A stretch of DNA of 64,000 bases, taken from contig DATEHU010000040.1 in the NCBI GenBank assembly GCA_035279405.1, positions 86,597-150,596 on the forward strand, written 5' to 3'. A program made the position numbers and the translations under genes. Positions 1-7,412 of the stretch are shown one piece after another. Within the stretch, counting starts at the first letter, position 1. The number at the start of each line of letters is the position of its first letter. Origin of the DNA: Gammaproteobacteria bacterium (GTDB lineage: Bacteria; Pseudomonadota; Gammaproteobacteria; Natronospirales; REEB76). The notes beneath the pieces are model-generated. The model was not told the origin of the DNA. It worked only from the letters and a program-made list of their open reading frames with translations, and ran no database searches.

Positions 1-466
1 TGACCGCATCTTCTCGATCGGCATGTTTGAGCACGTGGGCGTGAAAAACTATCCCGCCTACATGCAGACCGCGCACCGCTGCCTCAAGGATGACGGTCTG
101 TTCCTGCTGCACTGCATCGGCGGCAACAAGTCGGTGCGCGACACCGACGCCTGGATCGCCAAGTACATTTTCCCCAACAGCATGCTGCCCTCCATCAAAC
201 AGATCGCCGCCGCCACCGAGGATCTGTTCGTCATGGAGGACTGGCACAACTTCAGCGTGTACTACGACAAGACCCTGCAGGCTTGGCGGCGCAACTTCGA
301 GAACAGTTGGGAAGAACTCAAAAACCAGTACAACGAAACCTTCCACCGCATGTGGCGTTACTACCTCTGCGCCAGCATGGCTTCGTTCCGGTCGCGCAAG
401 AACCAGTTGTGGCAGATCGTGTTCTCGCCACGGGGAGTACCAGGCGGCTACGTCGCGCCGCGCTGA
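1..466 (+). CDS. cfa: Cyclopropane-fatty-acyl-phospholipid synthase, C-terminal part
   Basis: Cfa transfers a methylene group from S-adenosylmethionine to the double bond of unsaturated acyl chains in membrane phospholipids. Only about the last 154 residues are here; the reading frame is open from base 2 and the start lies before the window. Recognisable segments are GMFEHVGVKNYPAYM, KYIFPNSMLPS and FVMEDWHNF, followed by a YYL...FRSRKNQLWQIVFS C-terminus, all close to E. coli Cfa in order and spacing. The stop is TGA at 464-466. No terminator hairpin is visible after it. The enzyme acts at the cytoplasmic face of the inner membrane. Identity is near certain; the N-terminal half cannot be judged. 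Confidence 0.95.
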   Translation, partial: DRIFSIGMFEHVGVKNYPAYMQTAHRCLKDDGLFLLHCIGGNKSVRDTDAWIAKYIFPNSMLPSIKQIAAATEDLFVMEDWHNFSVYYDKTLQAWRRNFENSWEELKNQYNETFHRMWRYYLCASMASFRSRKNQLWQIVFSPRGVPGGYVAPR

Positions 467-566
467 TTGCTCCCTACTTCCTCCCGAGCAGGCCGATGAC
501 AACCCGCACCGCCCAGACTCGTGCCGGGAATTCACTAGCCCTGGTATGCAATGCAGCCGCATTGGT

Positions 567-620
567 TTGACAGCGCCTCATCTATATGTTTTGATGTATT
601 AGCATCGATGCGTATAGAGG
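567..620 (+). promoter_or_regulatory. Candidate promoter/operator of the toxin-antitoxin pair
   Basis: A perfect TTGACA -35 hexamer lies at 567-572, followed by an AT-rich stretch with no good -10 at ideal spacing (TATGTT at 585-590 and TGTATT at 595-600 are the options). A perfect 10-bp palindrome GCATCGATGC spans 602-611, and GATGTAT (593-599) is loosely repeated as GATGCGTAT (607-615). An AGAGG ribosome-binding site ends at 620. Ribbon-helix-helix antitoxins usually autorepress through such small palindromes; that role here is inferred. Confidence 0.35.
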
Positions 621-629
621 TTGGAAAGT

Positions 630-863
630 ATGTCTCGGATAACCATCAGTATCACGAATGAGCGTCACAAGGCGCTCAAGGCTGCCGCTGCCCGGCGCGG
701 AAAAACCATCGGGGAACTCGTGGCGGAAGGCCTGGAGGCAGTCGGCATCAAGCCGGAAAACAGGGTAGCCGAGCTGCTTGCCAAAGCGCGCGCCCGCTCA
801 CGGCTGTCTGCGGCAGCGGCGGAAAAACTTGCTGTCGAGGAGACCCGGAAGGCCCGTCAGTGA
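630..863 (+). CDS. Ribbon-helix-helix type antitoxin
   Basis: This 77-residue protein begins ITISITNERHKALKAAAARR, a beta-strand then helix pattern typical of CopG/MetJ-like ribbon-helix-helix antitoxins, followed by KTIGELVAEGLEAVGI (second helix). The charged, Ala/Arg/Lys-rich C-terminal third would be the part that binds and blocks the toxin. ATG at 630 has AGAGG 9 bases upstream; a TTG at 621 is in frame but less likely. The stop codon overlaps the start of the PIN toxin gene, the usual antitoxin-first arrangement. It should bind the PIN protein and repress its own promoter. The exact antitoxin family is not certain. Confidence 0.8.
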   Translation: MSRITISITNERHKALKAAAARRGKTIGELVAEGLEAVGIKPENRVAELLAKARARSRLSAAAAEKLAVEETRKARQ

Positions 864-1279
864 GCCCCTCTTTTTGGGTGGTGGATACCAACGTCGTGGT
901 ATCGGCCGTGATAACAGCCGATGCGGCATCGCCGCCAGCAGTGGTTCTCGATCGCATGCTGAACGCGGAATTCAACTTTGTGCTCTCGCTTGATTTGCTC
1001 AGCGAATACCGGCGCGTGTTGCTGCGGCCACGCATCAAGAAGCTCCACCGCTTGACGGAAAGTGAAATTGATATTTTGCTGGAGGCGCTGGCGACCAATG
1101 GCGTGATCGTGGATACCACCGGGCGCAATGAACAGGCCCCGGAGCCTGGCGACAATCACCTCTGGCGTTTGCTGGCAGCGCGCCCCGGCTTGAATCTGAT
1201 TACCGGAGACGCTTTATTGATCGAAAACCCGCCACCCAAATGCCGCGTATTGAGATCCCGCGAGTTCGTGGGGACTTGA
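860..1279 (+). CDS. PIN-domain toxin (putative endoribonuclease)
   Basis: The 139-residue protein is a whole PIN domain of the COG1569 type. Candidate Mg2+-binding acidic residues are D9 (VVDTNVVVSAV), E49 (LLSEYRRVL), D98 (GDNH) and D117 (LITGD), in the normal order and spacing, so the nuclease looks intact. PIN toxins cleave RNA, often tRNA or mRNA, when released from the antitoxin; the target cannot be read from the sequence. It starts at GTG 860, overlapping the antitoxin stop by 4 bases (GTGA), so translation is probably coupled. No transposase or integrase is adjacent. Confidence 0.88.
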   Translation: MSPSFWVVDTNVVVSAVITADAASPPAVVLDRMLNAEFNFVLSLDLLSEYRRVLLRPRIKKLHRLTESEIDILLEALATNGVIVDTTGRNEQAPEPGDNHLWRLLAARPGLNLITGDALLIENPPPKCRVLRSREFVGT

Positions 1280-1343
1280 CTGTGGCGCAGCGGCCAATCG
1301 AAACGCGACGATCGTCGGACTCAAAGGAATCTCAGATTTGTTC

Positions 1344-1369
1344 GTCATTCCCGCTTTCGCGGGAATGAC
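1344..1369. repeat. GTCATTCCCGC palindromic dispersed repeat
   Basis: An 11-bp perfect inverted repeat (GTCATTCCCGC / GCGGGAATGAC) with a TTTC loop lies 17 bp before the HIT gene. This sequence is a common REP-like palindrome in many proteobacterial genomes. There is no T-run after it, so it is more likely a dispersed repeat than an intrinsic terminator, though it could stabilise the 3' end of the toxin-antitoxin mRNA. Confidence 0.75.
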
Positions 1370-1386
1370 AATTAGTAACAAATTCC

Positions 1387-1806
1387 ATGTTCCAGCTTCA
1401 TTCACAGCTCGAAAAAGACACCCTGCCGCTCGGCAAATTCAAGCTTTGCCGCTTGCTGCTCATGGACGATGCGAATTATCCGTGGTTCATCCTGGTGCCG
1501 GAACGCGAGAACATCCGTGAAATTCATGAACTCGACGACGCCGACCGCCGTCAGCTCTGGGACGAATCCGCGCAACTGGCGCGCGCACTCACCGTCATTT
1601 TCAAGCCCGACAAGCTCAACATTGCGGCGCTCGGCAACCAGGTGCCGCAACTGCACGTGCATCACATCGTGCGTTACACGCACGACAAAGCCTGGCCCGC
1701 GCCGGTGTGGGGCAAAGTTCCGCCGCGACCGTACTACAGCGCCGAGATCAACAAATTGAAAACTGCGCTGCTGCCGAAATTGAACGAGGATTTTCGCCCA
1801 GAATGA
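1387..1806 (+). CDS. HIT-family nucleotide hydrolase/transferase
   Basis: A 139-residue cytosolic protein of the histidine-triad superfamily (COG0537-like). The signature is QLHVHH at residues 88-93 within VPQLHVHHIVRYTHDKAWP; H90 or H92 would be the nucleophile. The first triad position is glutamine rather than histidine. The central DKLNIAALGNQVPQLHVHH block is as expected for diadenosine polyphosphate hydrolase-like HIT proteins, which cleave AMP-linked nucleotides; the substrate is unknown. The ATG at 1387 gives a full-length domain. It stands alone between two dispersed repeats. Confidence 0.85.
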   Translation: MFQLHSQLEKDTLPLGKFKLCRLLLMDDANYPWFILVPERENIREIHELDDADRRQLWDESAQLARALTVIFKPDKLNIAALGNQVPQLHVHHIVRYTHDKAWPAPVWGKVPPRPYYSAEINKLKTALLPKLNEDFRPE

Positions 1807-1833
1807 CGGAACCTATTTCCAAATTCTCTAACC

Positions 1834-1940
1834 GTTCGTGTTGAGCGTAGCGGAGCGAAGCTCCGCGAAGTCGAAACAGGGAAAATCATGGTTTGAGACC
1901 CTTCGACTCCGCACTTATGGTGCTACGCTCAGGGCGAACG
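1834..1940. repeat. 107-bp dispersed inverted-repeat element, copy 1
   Basis: The ends CGTTCGTGTTGAGCGTAGC (1834-1852) and GCTACGCTCAGGGCGAACG (1922-1940) are imperfect inverted repeats (16 of 19). Inside are a small GGAGCGAAGCTCC palindrome and CGAAGTCGAA opposite TTCGACTCCG. A second copy lies at 14488-14597 with nearly the same arms and a different centre. It carries no ORF and looks like a REP/MITE-type element. Upstream in-frame codons of nudC run through it but are not protein-like. Confidence 0.8.
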
Positions 1941-2002
1941 ATATTCTGAGATATGTTCTGGTAAGGCTGTGGGATAATGCGAGCTCGTCGCAAAGTCGTT
2001 GC

Positions 2003-2935
2003 ATGCCTACCCCAAACAATAAACCATTGGTATTTGCTGATAGCAGGTTTGACCGGCTGGCGCTGCGGCGTGCCGATGAAAGCTGGCTCCAGGCGAAACT
2101 GTCGGACCCAGCGACGCGGTTCGTACCCGTGTCGGGCGAAGACAATCTGCTCAGTGCCGATGGCGAGCCTCTGATCCTGGACGCGCACAAGGCCGAAGCG
2201 CTACGCGCTTCGGCGTACGCCTCGGTGCTGCTGGGCGAATACCGCGGCCACACATGTTTCGCGCTCGGACTGGCGCCGGATGCGCTGCTGCGCGCAGGCA
2301 CGGTGCGCAGCAATCTGCGGCCGCAGTTTGGTGTGCTCGAAGATGACGCACTGGCGCTGCTCGGCTATGCGCGCGCCATGGTGCACTGGTATGCCCACAA
2401 TCGTTATTGCGGAAAATGCGGTGCGCCCACACAAAGCCGGCGCGCCGGCCATGAACTGCACTGCACACGCTGCGGCAATATCCTTTACCCGCGCGTCAAT
2501 CCAGCGGTCATCATGCTGGTGACGCATGGCGAGCGCTGTCTGCTCGGGCGCCAGCCGGAGTGGGCGGCCAATCGTTTTTCCACGCTCGCCGGTTTCGTGG
2601 AGCCCGGCGAAAATCTGGAATCCGCATTGCGGCGCGAAATCCGCGAGGAAACCGATATCCGCGTGGGCCGGGTGCGCTACCTGCGTTCGCAACCCTGGCC
2701 GTACCCGGCCTCGCTGATGCTGGGTTTCCGCGCCGAAGCCGAAAGCACCGAAATCCGCTGCAACGACGGCGAGCTCGCGGAGGCCCGCTGGTTTTCGCGC
2801 GAAGACATTGCCGCCGGCCTGCAGGCCGGCAGTCTGGCATTGTCACTGCCGGGTTCCAGCTCGCATGCGTTGATCCGCGAGTGGTTCGAGGAAGCACCCG
2901 GATTCATGCTGCCGGCGGTTGCCGGCGCACGCTGA
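2003..2935 (+). CDS. nudC: NAD(H) pyrophosphatase / NAD-cap hydrolase NudC
   Basis: This 310-residue Nudix enzyme hydrolyses NADH to NMNH and AMP, and in E. coli also removes NAD caps from RNA. A zinc ribbon is formed by C136, C139, C154 and C157. The Nudix box runs from G197 to I219 (GFVEPGE...REIREETDI), with Asp in place of the usual last Gly. The NADH-specific motif SQPWPYPAS is at 229-237, which separates NudC from other Nudix proteins. The ATG at 2003 was chosen because the frame further upstream is encoded by the dispersed repeat. The cytosolic protein has a family-typical N-terminal domain at about 1-130. Confidence 0.95.
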   Translation: MPTPNNKPLVFADSRFDRLALRRADESWLQAKLSDPATRFVPVSGEDNLLSADGEPLILDAHKAEALRASAYASVLLGEYRGHTCFALGLAPDALLRAGTVRSNLRPQFGVLEDDALALLGYARAMVHWYAHNRYCGKCGAPTQSRRAGHELHCTRCGNILYPRVNPAVIMLVTHGERCLLGRQPEWAANRFSTLAGFVEPGENLESALRREIREETDIRVGRVRYLRSQPWPYPASLMLGFRAEAESTEIRCNDGELAEARWFSREDIAAGLQAGSLALSLPGSSSHALIREWFEEAPGFMLPAVAGAR

Positions 2936-2971
2936 GACAGCGTCGCGGGGAATCGGGCTGAAGTCGCTGGC

Positions 2972-2977
2972 TATAAT
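2972..2977 (+). promoter_or_regulatory. TATAAT -10 box immediately before the TANGO2-like gene
   Basis: A perfect TATAAT lies 6 bases before the ATG at 2984. Transcription from it would start at or next to the start codon and give a leaderless mRNA. No good -35 hexamer is seen (GGAATC at the 17-bp position), and no ribosome-binding site precedes the ATG, which fits leaderless initiation. Confidence 0.45.
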
Positions 2978-2983
2978 GGCCGA

Positions 2984-3757
2984 ATGTGCGTGGCCGTCTT
3001 CGCGTGGAAGGTTCATTCCGACTGTCCGCTGGTGTTTGCCGGTAATCGTGACGAGTTGCACGCGCGTCCCGCGGCACCCGCTGGTTTCTGGGAGGACGCG
3101 CCCGAAGTATTGGCCGGCCGCGATCTCACCGCCGGCGGCACTTGGCTCGGCGTGACCGCTGGTGCACGCTTCGCGTTGGTCACCAATTACCGCGAAGGCC
3201 CGGTGCCTAAAAAAGGTCCGCGATCCCGCGGGGAACTCACCGCCGATTTTTTACGCGGCACGATGCTGCCACAGGATTATCTGGCAGCGATTCAGCGACA
3301 TGCCCATGACTATGCGCCGTTCAGCCTGATTGTCGGCGATGCAGATTCACTGTGGTATTTTTCCAACCGCGGCGAACAAACACCGCAACCGATCAGTCCA
3401 GGCGTCCACGGATTGAGCAATCACTTGCTCGATACGCACTGGCCAAAGGTCACACTCAGCAAGTCACGACTGGAAACACTGCTGCAGCGCGGCACGCCAA
3501 CGATAGAAGAGTTGATGCTGTTGCTGGCCGACCGTATGCCCGCATCCGCGAACGAGTTGCCCGATACCGGTATCGGCGCAGAACGTGAGCGGCAGATCTC
3601 GCCGGTGTTCGTGGTCAATCCGGAGTACGGCACGCGCTGCTCGAACGCGATCCTGCGCGCGCGCAACGGGGATCTGCATTTCGCCGAGCGGCGTTTTGAT
3701 GCCGAAGGCCGGCGCCTCGAAACCCGGGATTTCCAGCTCACAGGCGATGGCGCATGA
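2984..3757 (+). CDS. NRDE-family protein (TANGO2 homologue)
   Basis: A 257-residue cytosolic protein with the family signature FAGNRDELHARP near the N-terminus (NRDE at 21-24) and the conserved Met-Cys start (MCVAVFAWKVHSDCPLVF). Further family blocks are LAGRDLTAGGTWLGV, LVTNYREG and HGLSNHLLDTHWPKV. Bacterial members are uncharacterised; eukaryotic TANGO2 is linked to acyl-CoA or heme handling, which should not be transferred here without test. The ATG at 2984 gives a canonical N-terminus. The 3' end overlaps the next gene by 4 bases (ATGA), so the peptidase downstream is probably co-translated. Confidence 0.92.
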   Translation: MCVAVFAWKVHSDCPLVFAGNRDELHARPAAPAGFWEDAPEVLAGRDLTAGGTWLGVTAGARFALVTNYREGPVPKKGPRSRGELTADFLRGTMLPQDYLAAIQRHAHDYAPFSLIVGDADSLWYFSNRGEQTPQPISPGVHGLSNHLLDTHWPKVTLSKSRLETLLQRGTPTIEELMLLLADRMPASANELPDTGIGAERERQISPVFVVNPEYGTRCSNAILRARNGDLHFAERRFDAEGRRLETRDFQLTGDGA

Positions 3758-5652
3758 AGCGCGCGCTGCAGCTCGCGGCCTGTGGCAGCTGGCGCTCGCC
3801 GCTGAGCGCCGCGTTGATTGCGGCCGGTGGCGTGCGGCTCGCCCAGCCGCGCGTCGCGGGCGAGCACGTCTATTGGCTGGAAAGCCGGCCCGCGGAAAAC
3901 GGTCGCTCGGTGCTGGTGCGCGCCCGGCCGGGCGAACCCCCGCACGATGTCACGCCCGTGCCGTTCAGCGTGCGCAGCCGCGTGCACGAGTATGGCGGCG
4001 GCGCGTTCGCGGTAACCATGGACACTGCGTATTTCGTCAATGACGCGGATCAGCAGATTTACGGTCAGGCACTGGCCGGCGGGACGCCGCAAATCCTGAC
4101 CAAAGTGTCCGGTTGCCGGTTTGCCGATCTGCAATTGGATGAGCCGCGCCATCGCCTGATTGCGGTGGGCGAAGACCATCGCCAAGCTGCGCACGCGCTG
4201 CGCAATACGCTGGTTTCAATCGGCTTGGCTGACGGGCATCTGGATACACTGGCGCAGGGTTTTGACTTTTACAGCTCGCCGGCCTTGAGTCCGGATGGCC
4301 GGCAGTTGGCCTGGCTGTGCTGGAACCCGCCGCTCATGCCCTGGGACGGTTGCGAACTGTGGCTTGCCGCATTCGATGCCGACGGCATGCCGAGCGATCC
4401 GCGGCGAGTGGCCGGCGGTACGGAAGAATCCATTTTCCAGCCGCAGTTCGCGCCGGACGGCGCACTGCATTTTATTTCGGACCGTGATGGCTTCTGGAAC
4501 ATATATAAGCATGCGGATGACAAGCTGAACGCAGTCACACGCGACGCCATGGACTACGGTTTTGCGCAGTGGAACTTCGGCATGTCGAGTTACGGGTTCC
4601 GGGACGATGGCAGTTTGTACGCGGTGCGTTGGCGTCAGGGTGGTTCCGAACTTGTGCACATCGGCGCGGATGGTGCCGTGCAATCAAGCCAGCCCCAATA
4701 CAGCCAGATCGAACATCTGCACGTGCAGGGCAATCAGTTGGCATTGTTGGCCGCCGACAGCACGCATCCGCCCGCGGTGATCTGGAGTGACGGCAAGCGC
4801 GAGCTGCGGCTCACGCAGGATGCGGAGCGGGTTCCGGCGGGATATCTGAGCGCGCCCGAGTTCATGAGTTTCCCGACGAGCAACGGCGAGACTTTGTATT
4901 GCTGGTATTACCCACCGCACAACCCGGAATACCGCGCTTCAGCCGGCGAAAAGCCGCCTCTGCTGGTGAAGTGCCACGGCGGCCCGACGGCCATGAGCGG
5001 CAACGGCCTGGAACTGCGCGTGCAGTTCTGGACCAGCCGCGGTTTCGCGGTCGCGGACGTGAACTATCGCGGCAGCAGCGGATTCGGTCGCGCCTACCGC
5101 GCAAGCCTGTGCGGGCAGTGGGGCATCAAGGACGCCGAGGACTGCGTGGCGGCTGCGCGCTGCCTCGTCGAGTGCGGGTTGGTGAATCCCCAATGCCTGG
5201 CCATCAGCGGCAGCAGTGCCGGCGGCTTTACCACGCTTTGCGCCCTGGCGTTCCACGATTTTTTCCACGCCGGCGCGGTGTATTACGGCATCAGCGAACT
5301 CGAAAGCGCAATGCGCGACACCCACAAATTCGAGGCGCATTACGGCGACAGTCTGCTGGGTCCCTGGCCTGCCGCGCGTGAAATATATAAAGCACGTTCG
5401 CCCCTGTACGCGGCGTCGAACATCCGCTGTCCGGTGATATTTTTCCAGGGCCTCAAGGACAAGGTGGTGCCGCCCGATCAGACGCAACGCATGGCGCAGG
5501 CTTTGCGCGCCAACCAGGTGCCGGTCGAATGTCTGGAATTCCCCGAGGAAGGCCACGGCTTCCGCCGCCGCGAGACGCTGCAACGCACGCTCGAAGCGGA
5601 GCTTGCGTTCTACGGCCGGGTGTTTGGCTTTACGCCCGCGATGGACTCATGA
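3754..5652 (+). CDS. S9-family prolyl oligopeptidase-like serine peptidase
   Basis: A 632-residue protein with an N-terminal beta-propeller (about 20-370, with repeats such as FSVRSRVHEYGGGAFAV and LSPDGRQLAWLCW) and a C-terminal alpha/beta-hydrolase domain (about 390-632). The likely catalytic triad is S488 in GSSAGG, D569 in GLKDKVVPP and H601 in EEGHGF. Family members are dipeptidyl or acylaminoacyl peptidases that trim short peptides. There is no signal peptide, so it is probably cytosolic. Its start codon overlaps the upstream NRDE gene and its stop overlaps tamA, so four genes run with ATGA or GTGA junctions. Confidence 0.93.
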   Translation: MKRALQLAACGSWRSPLSAALIAAGGVRLAQPRVAGEHVYWLESRPAENGRSVLVRARPGEPPHDVTPVPFSVRSRVHEYGGGAFAVTMDTAYFVNDADQQIYGQALAGGTPQILTKVSGCRFADLQLDEPRHRLIAVGEDHRQAAHALRNTLVSIGLADGHLDTLAQGFDFYSSPALSPDGRQLAWLCWNPPLMPWDGCELWLAAFDADGMPSDPRRVAGGTEESIFQPQFAPDGALHFISDRDGFWNIYKHADDKLNAVTRDAMDYGFAQWNFGMSSYGFRDDGSLYAVRWRQGGSELVHIGADGAVQSSQPQYSQIEHLHVQGNQLALLAADSTHPPAVIWSDGKRELRLTQDAERVPAGYLSAPEFMSFPTSNGETLYCWYYPPHNPEYRASAGEKPPLLVKCHGGPTAMSGNGLELRVQFWTSRGFAVADVNYRGSSGFGRAYRASLCGQWGIKDAEDCVAAARCLVECGLVNPQCLAISGSSAGGFTTLCALAFHDFFHAGAVYYGISELESAMRDTHKFEAHYGDSLLGPWPAAREIYKARSPLYAASNIRCPVIFFQGLKDKVVPPDQTQRMAQALRANQVPVECLEFPEEGHGFRRRETLQRTLEAELAFYGRVFGFTPAMDS

Positions 5653-7412
5653 GCGGCAGGCGAAGCCTGCGCTGGTTTCCGGTTCACTGCGCAGCCTGGC
5701 TGGTGCTGCTGGCGGTGAGCGTGGGCGCGCACGCAGCCGTGCCGCAGGTGCAAATCCAGGTGCAGGGGGTGAGCGGCGAGTTGCTCAACAACGTGCTCGC
5801 CTATCTCAGCATCAACGCCTACAAGGACGCGCCCAACCTCAACGACGCGCTGGTGGAGCAGATGAATGCGCGCGCGCCGGCCGAGATCAAAACCGCGCTG
5901 CAACCTTTTGGCTATTACCAGGCGCAGGTTGTCAGCGATCTCAAGCAGACCGAAAGCGGCTGGAGCGTCATCTATACGGTCAATCCCGGCGCTCCGGTGG
6001 AATTGCGGAACGTGGATATAACGGTGAGCGGCCCGGGCAAGAGCGATGCGGCGTTTACCAGATATCTGGCCGCGCTGCCGCTCAAATCCGGCAGCCAACT
6101 GAATCAGCCGCTCTACTCCCAGGTGAAGCAGCGGCTGCTCGACATCGCCACGCACCGCGGATATCTCGACGCCAAGTACGAGATCAGCGTGCTGCGCGTG
6201 GATCCGGCCGCGCACTGGGCGGATGTCGAGCTGCATCTCGACACCGGCGAGCAGTATTACTTCGGCGCAGTCACGTTCGAGCAGGATTTCATGGACTCGA
6301 AGTTCTTGGCGCAATACGTGACGTTCAAGCCAGGCGACCCGTATGACGGCGGCAAGCTGCTGGCACTCGAGTACGCGCTCAACGATTCCGGCTACTTCGA
6401 CCTCGTGCAGGTGCAGCCGCAGCGCGGCGCCGCGGGCCCCGCGCAGCACATCCCGGTGGTGATCACGCTCAGCCCGCGCAAGCGCAACAAGTACGTGCTC
6501 GGCCTGGGTTACGGCACCGACACCGGACCGCGCATGACGCTCGGTTGGGAGAACCGCCGCCTCAACGACCAGGGCCATAAATTTTCGGTGCTTGGACAGT
6601 ATTCGCACGTGCTGGCCAGCACGCAGGTGAGCTACACCGTGCCCACACCCAACGGACCGACGCTGGTGTACAGCGTGGCCAACGTGCGCCAGATCCTGGG
6701 CAGCGGCGTGGCCTACACCACTGCACTTGGAGTGAACCGCCTGACCACCCTCAACGACTGGTCCTGGAACCAATATGTGCAACTGTCGCACAACCGCAGC
6801 GATTACGCGGCCAGCCCCAGCAGCATCAGCACGCTGCTATTGCCGGGTAGCACGTTCTCGCGCGTAGTGACCGACGATCCGATATTTCCGACCCATGGCT
6901 ATCGCTTGTCGTTGGATATCCGCGGTGCGAGCCAGGCGCTCGGCTCCAGCACCAGTTTCCTGCGCGCCGACCTGAGCGCCAAGCTGATCTTCACGATCGC
7001 GCCGCGTACGCGTTTATTGTTGCGCGGTGAAGTCGGGGCCACGGCGACGCGGGATTTCGACGCCCTGCCGCTGTCACAGCGCTTCTTCACCGGCGGCGAC
7101 ATGACGGTGCGCGGCTTCGCCTACAATTCCATCGGACCGACCGATCAATACGGCAACGTCATCGGCGGCAAGGATCTGATGGTCGGCAGCGTGGAGGTAG
7201 ACCACATGCTGGGGCCGGTATTCGGTGTGGCGGCGTTCGTGGACGCGGGCAACGTGTTCAATTCCTTCAATACCTCGCTGGAGAAAGGCGTGGGCGCGGG
7301 CCTGCGCTGGCGCACGCCCGTGGGCATGGTGCGCCTGGATTTCGCGCATCCCATCAAGCGCCCCGACCTCGACCGCGTGCGCATCCACATCAGCATCGGG
7401 ACGGATTTGTGA
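5649..7412 (+). CDS. tamA: TamA, outer-membrane Omp85-family subunit of the translocation and assembly module
   Basis: TamA is the outer-membrane half of the TAM complex, which with TamB helps insert certain outer-membrane proteins and is implicated in phospholipid transport. The 587-residue protein has a signal peptide ending near AHAA, POTRA domains (about 32-270) and a 16-stranded barrel. The conserved L6-loop motif FFTGGDMTVRGF ends at residues 487-490 (VRGF). The end DRVRIHISIGTDL is the family-typical last strand. The ATG at 5649 overlaps the peptidase stop; the frame is open 40 codons further upstream, but that part lies inside the peptidase gene and has no signal peptide. Confidence 0.95.
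   Translation: MSGRRSLRWFPVHCAAWLVLLAVSVGAHAAVPQVQIQVQGVSGELLNNVLAYLSINAYKDAPNLNDALVEQMNARAPAEIKTALQPFGYYQAQVVSDLKQTESGWSVIYTVNPGAPVELRNVDITVSGPGKSDAAFTRYLAALPLKSGSQLNQPLYSQVKQRLLDIATHRGYLDAKYEISVLRVDPAAHWADVELHLDTGEQYYFGAVTFEQDFMDSKFLAQYVTFKPGDPYDGGKLLALEYALNDSGYFDLVQVQPQRGAAGPAQHIPVVITLSPRKRNKYVLGLGYGTDTGPRMTLGWENRRLNDQGHKFSVLGQYSHVLASTQVSYTVPTPNGPTLVYSVANVRQILGSGVAYTTALGVNRLTTLNDWSWNQYVQLSHNRSDYAASPSSISTLLLPGSTFSRVVTDDPIFPTHGYRLSLDIRGASQALGSSTSFLRADLSAKLIFTIAPRTRLLLRGEVGATATRDFDALPLSQRFFTGGDMTVRGFAYNSIGPTDQYGNVIGGKDLMVGSVEVDHMLGPVFGVAAFVDAGNVFNSFNTSLEKGVGAGLRWRTPVGMVRLDFAHPIKRPDLDRVRIHISIGTDL

Noticed and set aside
1838..2002. Longer N-terminus for NudC starting at 1838
   Set aside because: Those codons lie in the dispersed inverted repeat and upstream sequence; NudC homology begins just after ATG 2003.
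5529..5648. Upstream extension of tamA
   Set aside because: It lies within the S9 peptidase gene and would place the signal peptide 40 residues inside the protein.
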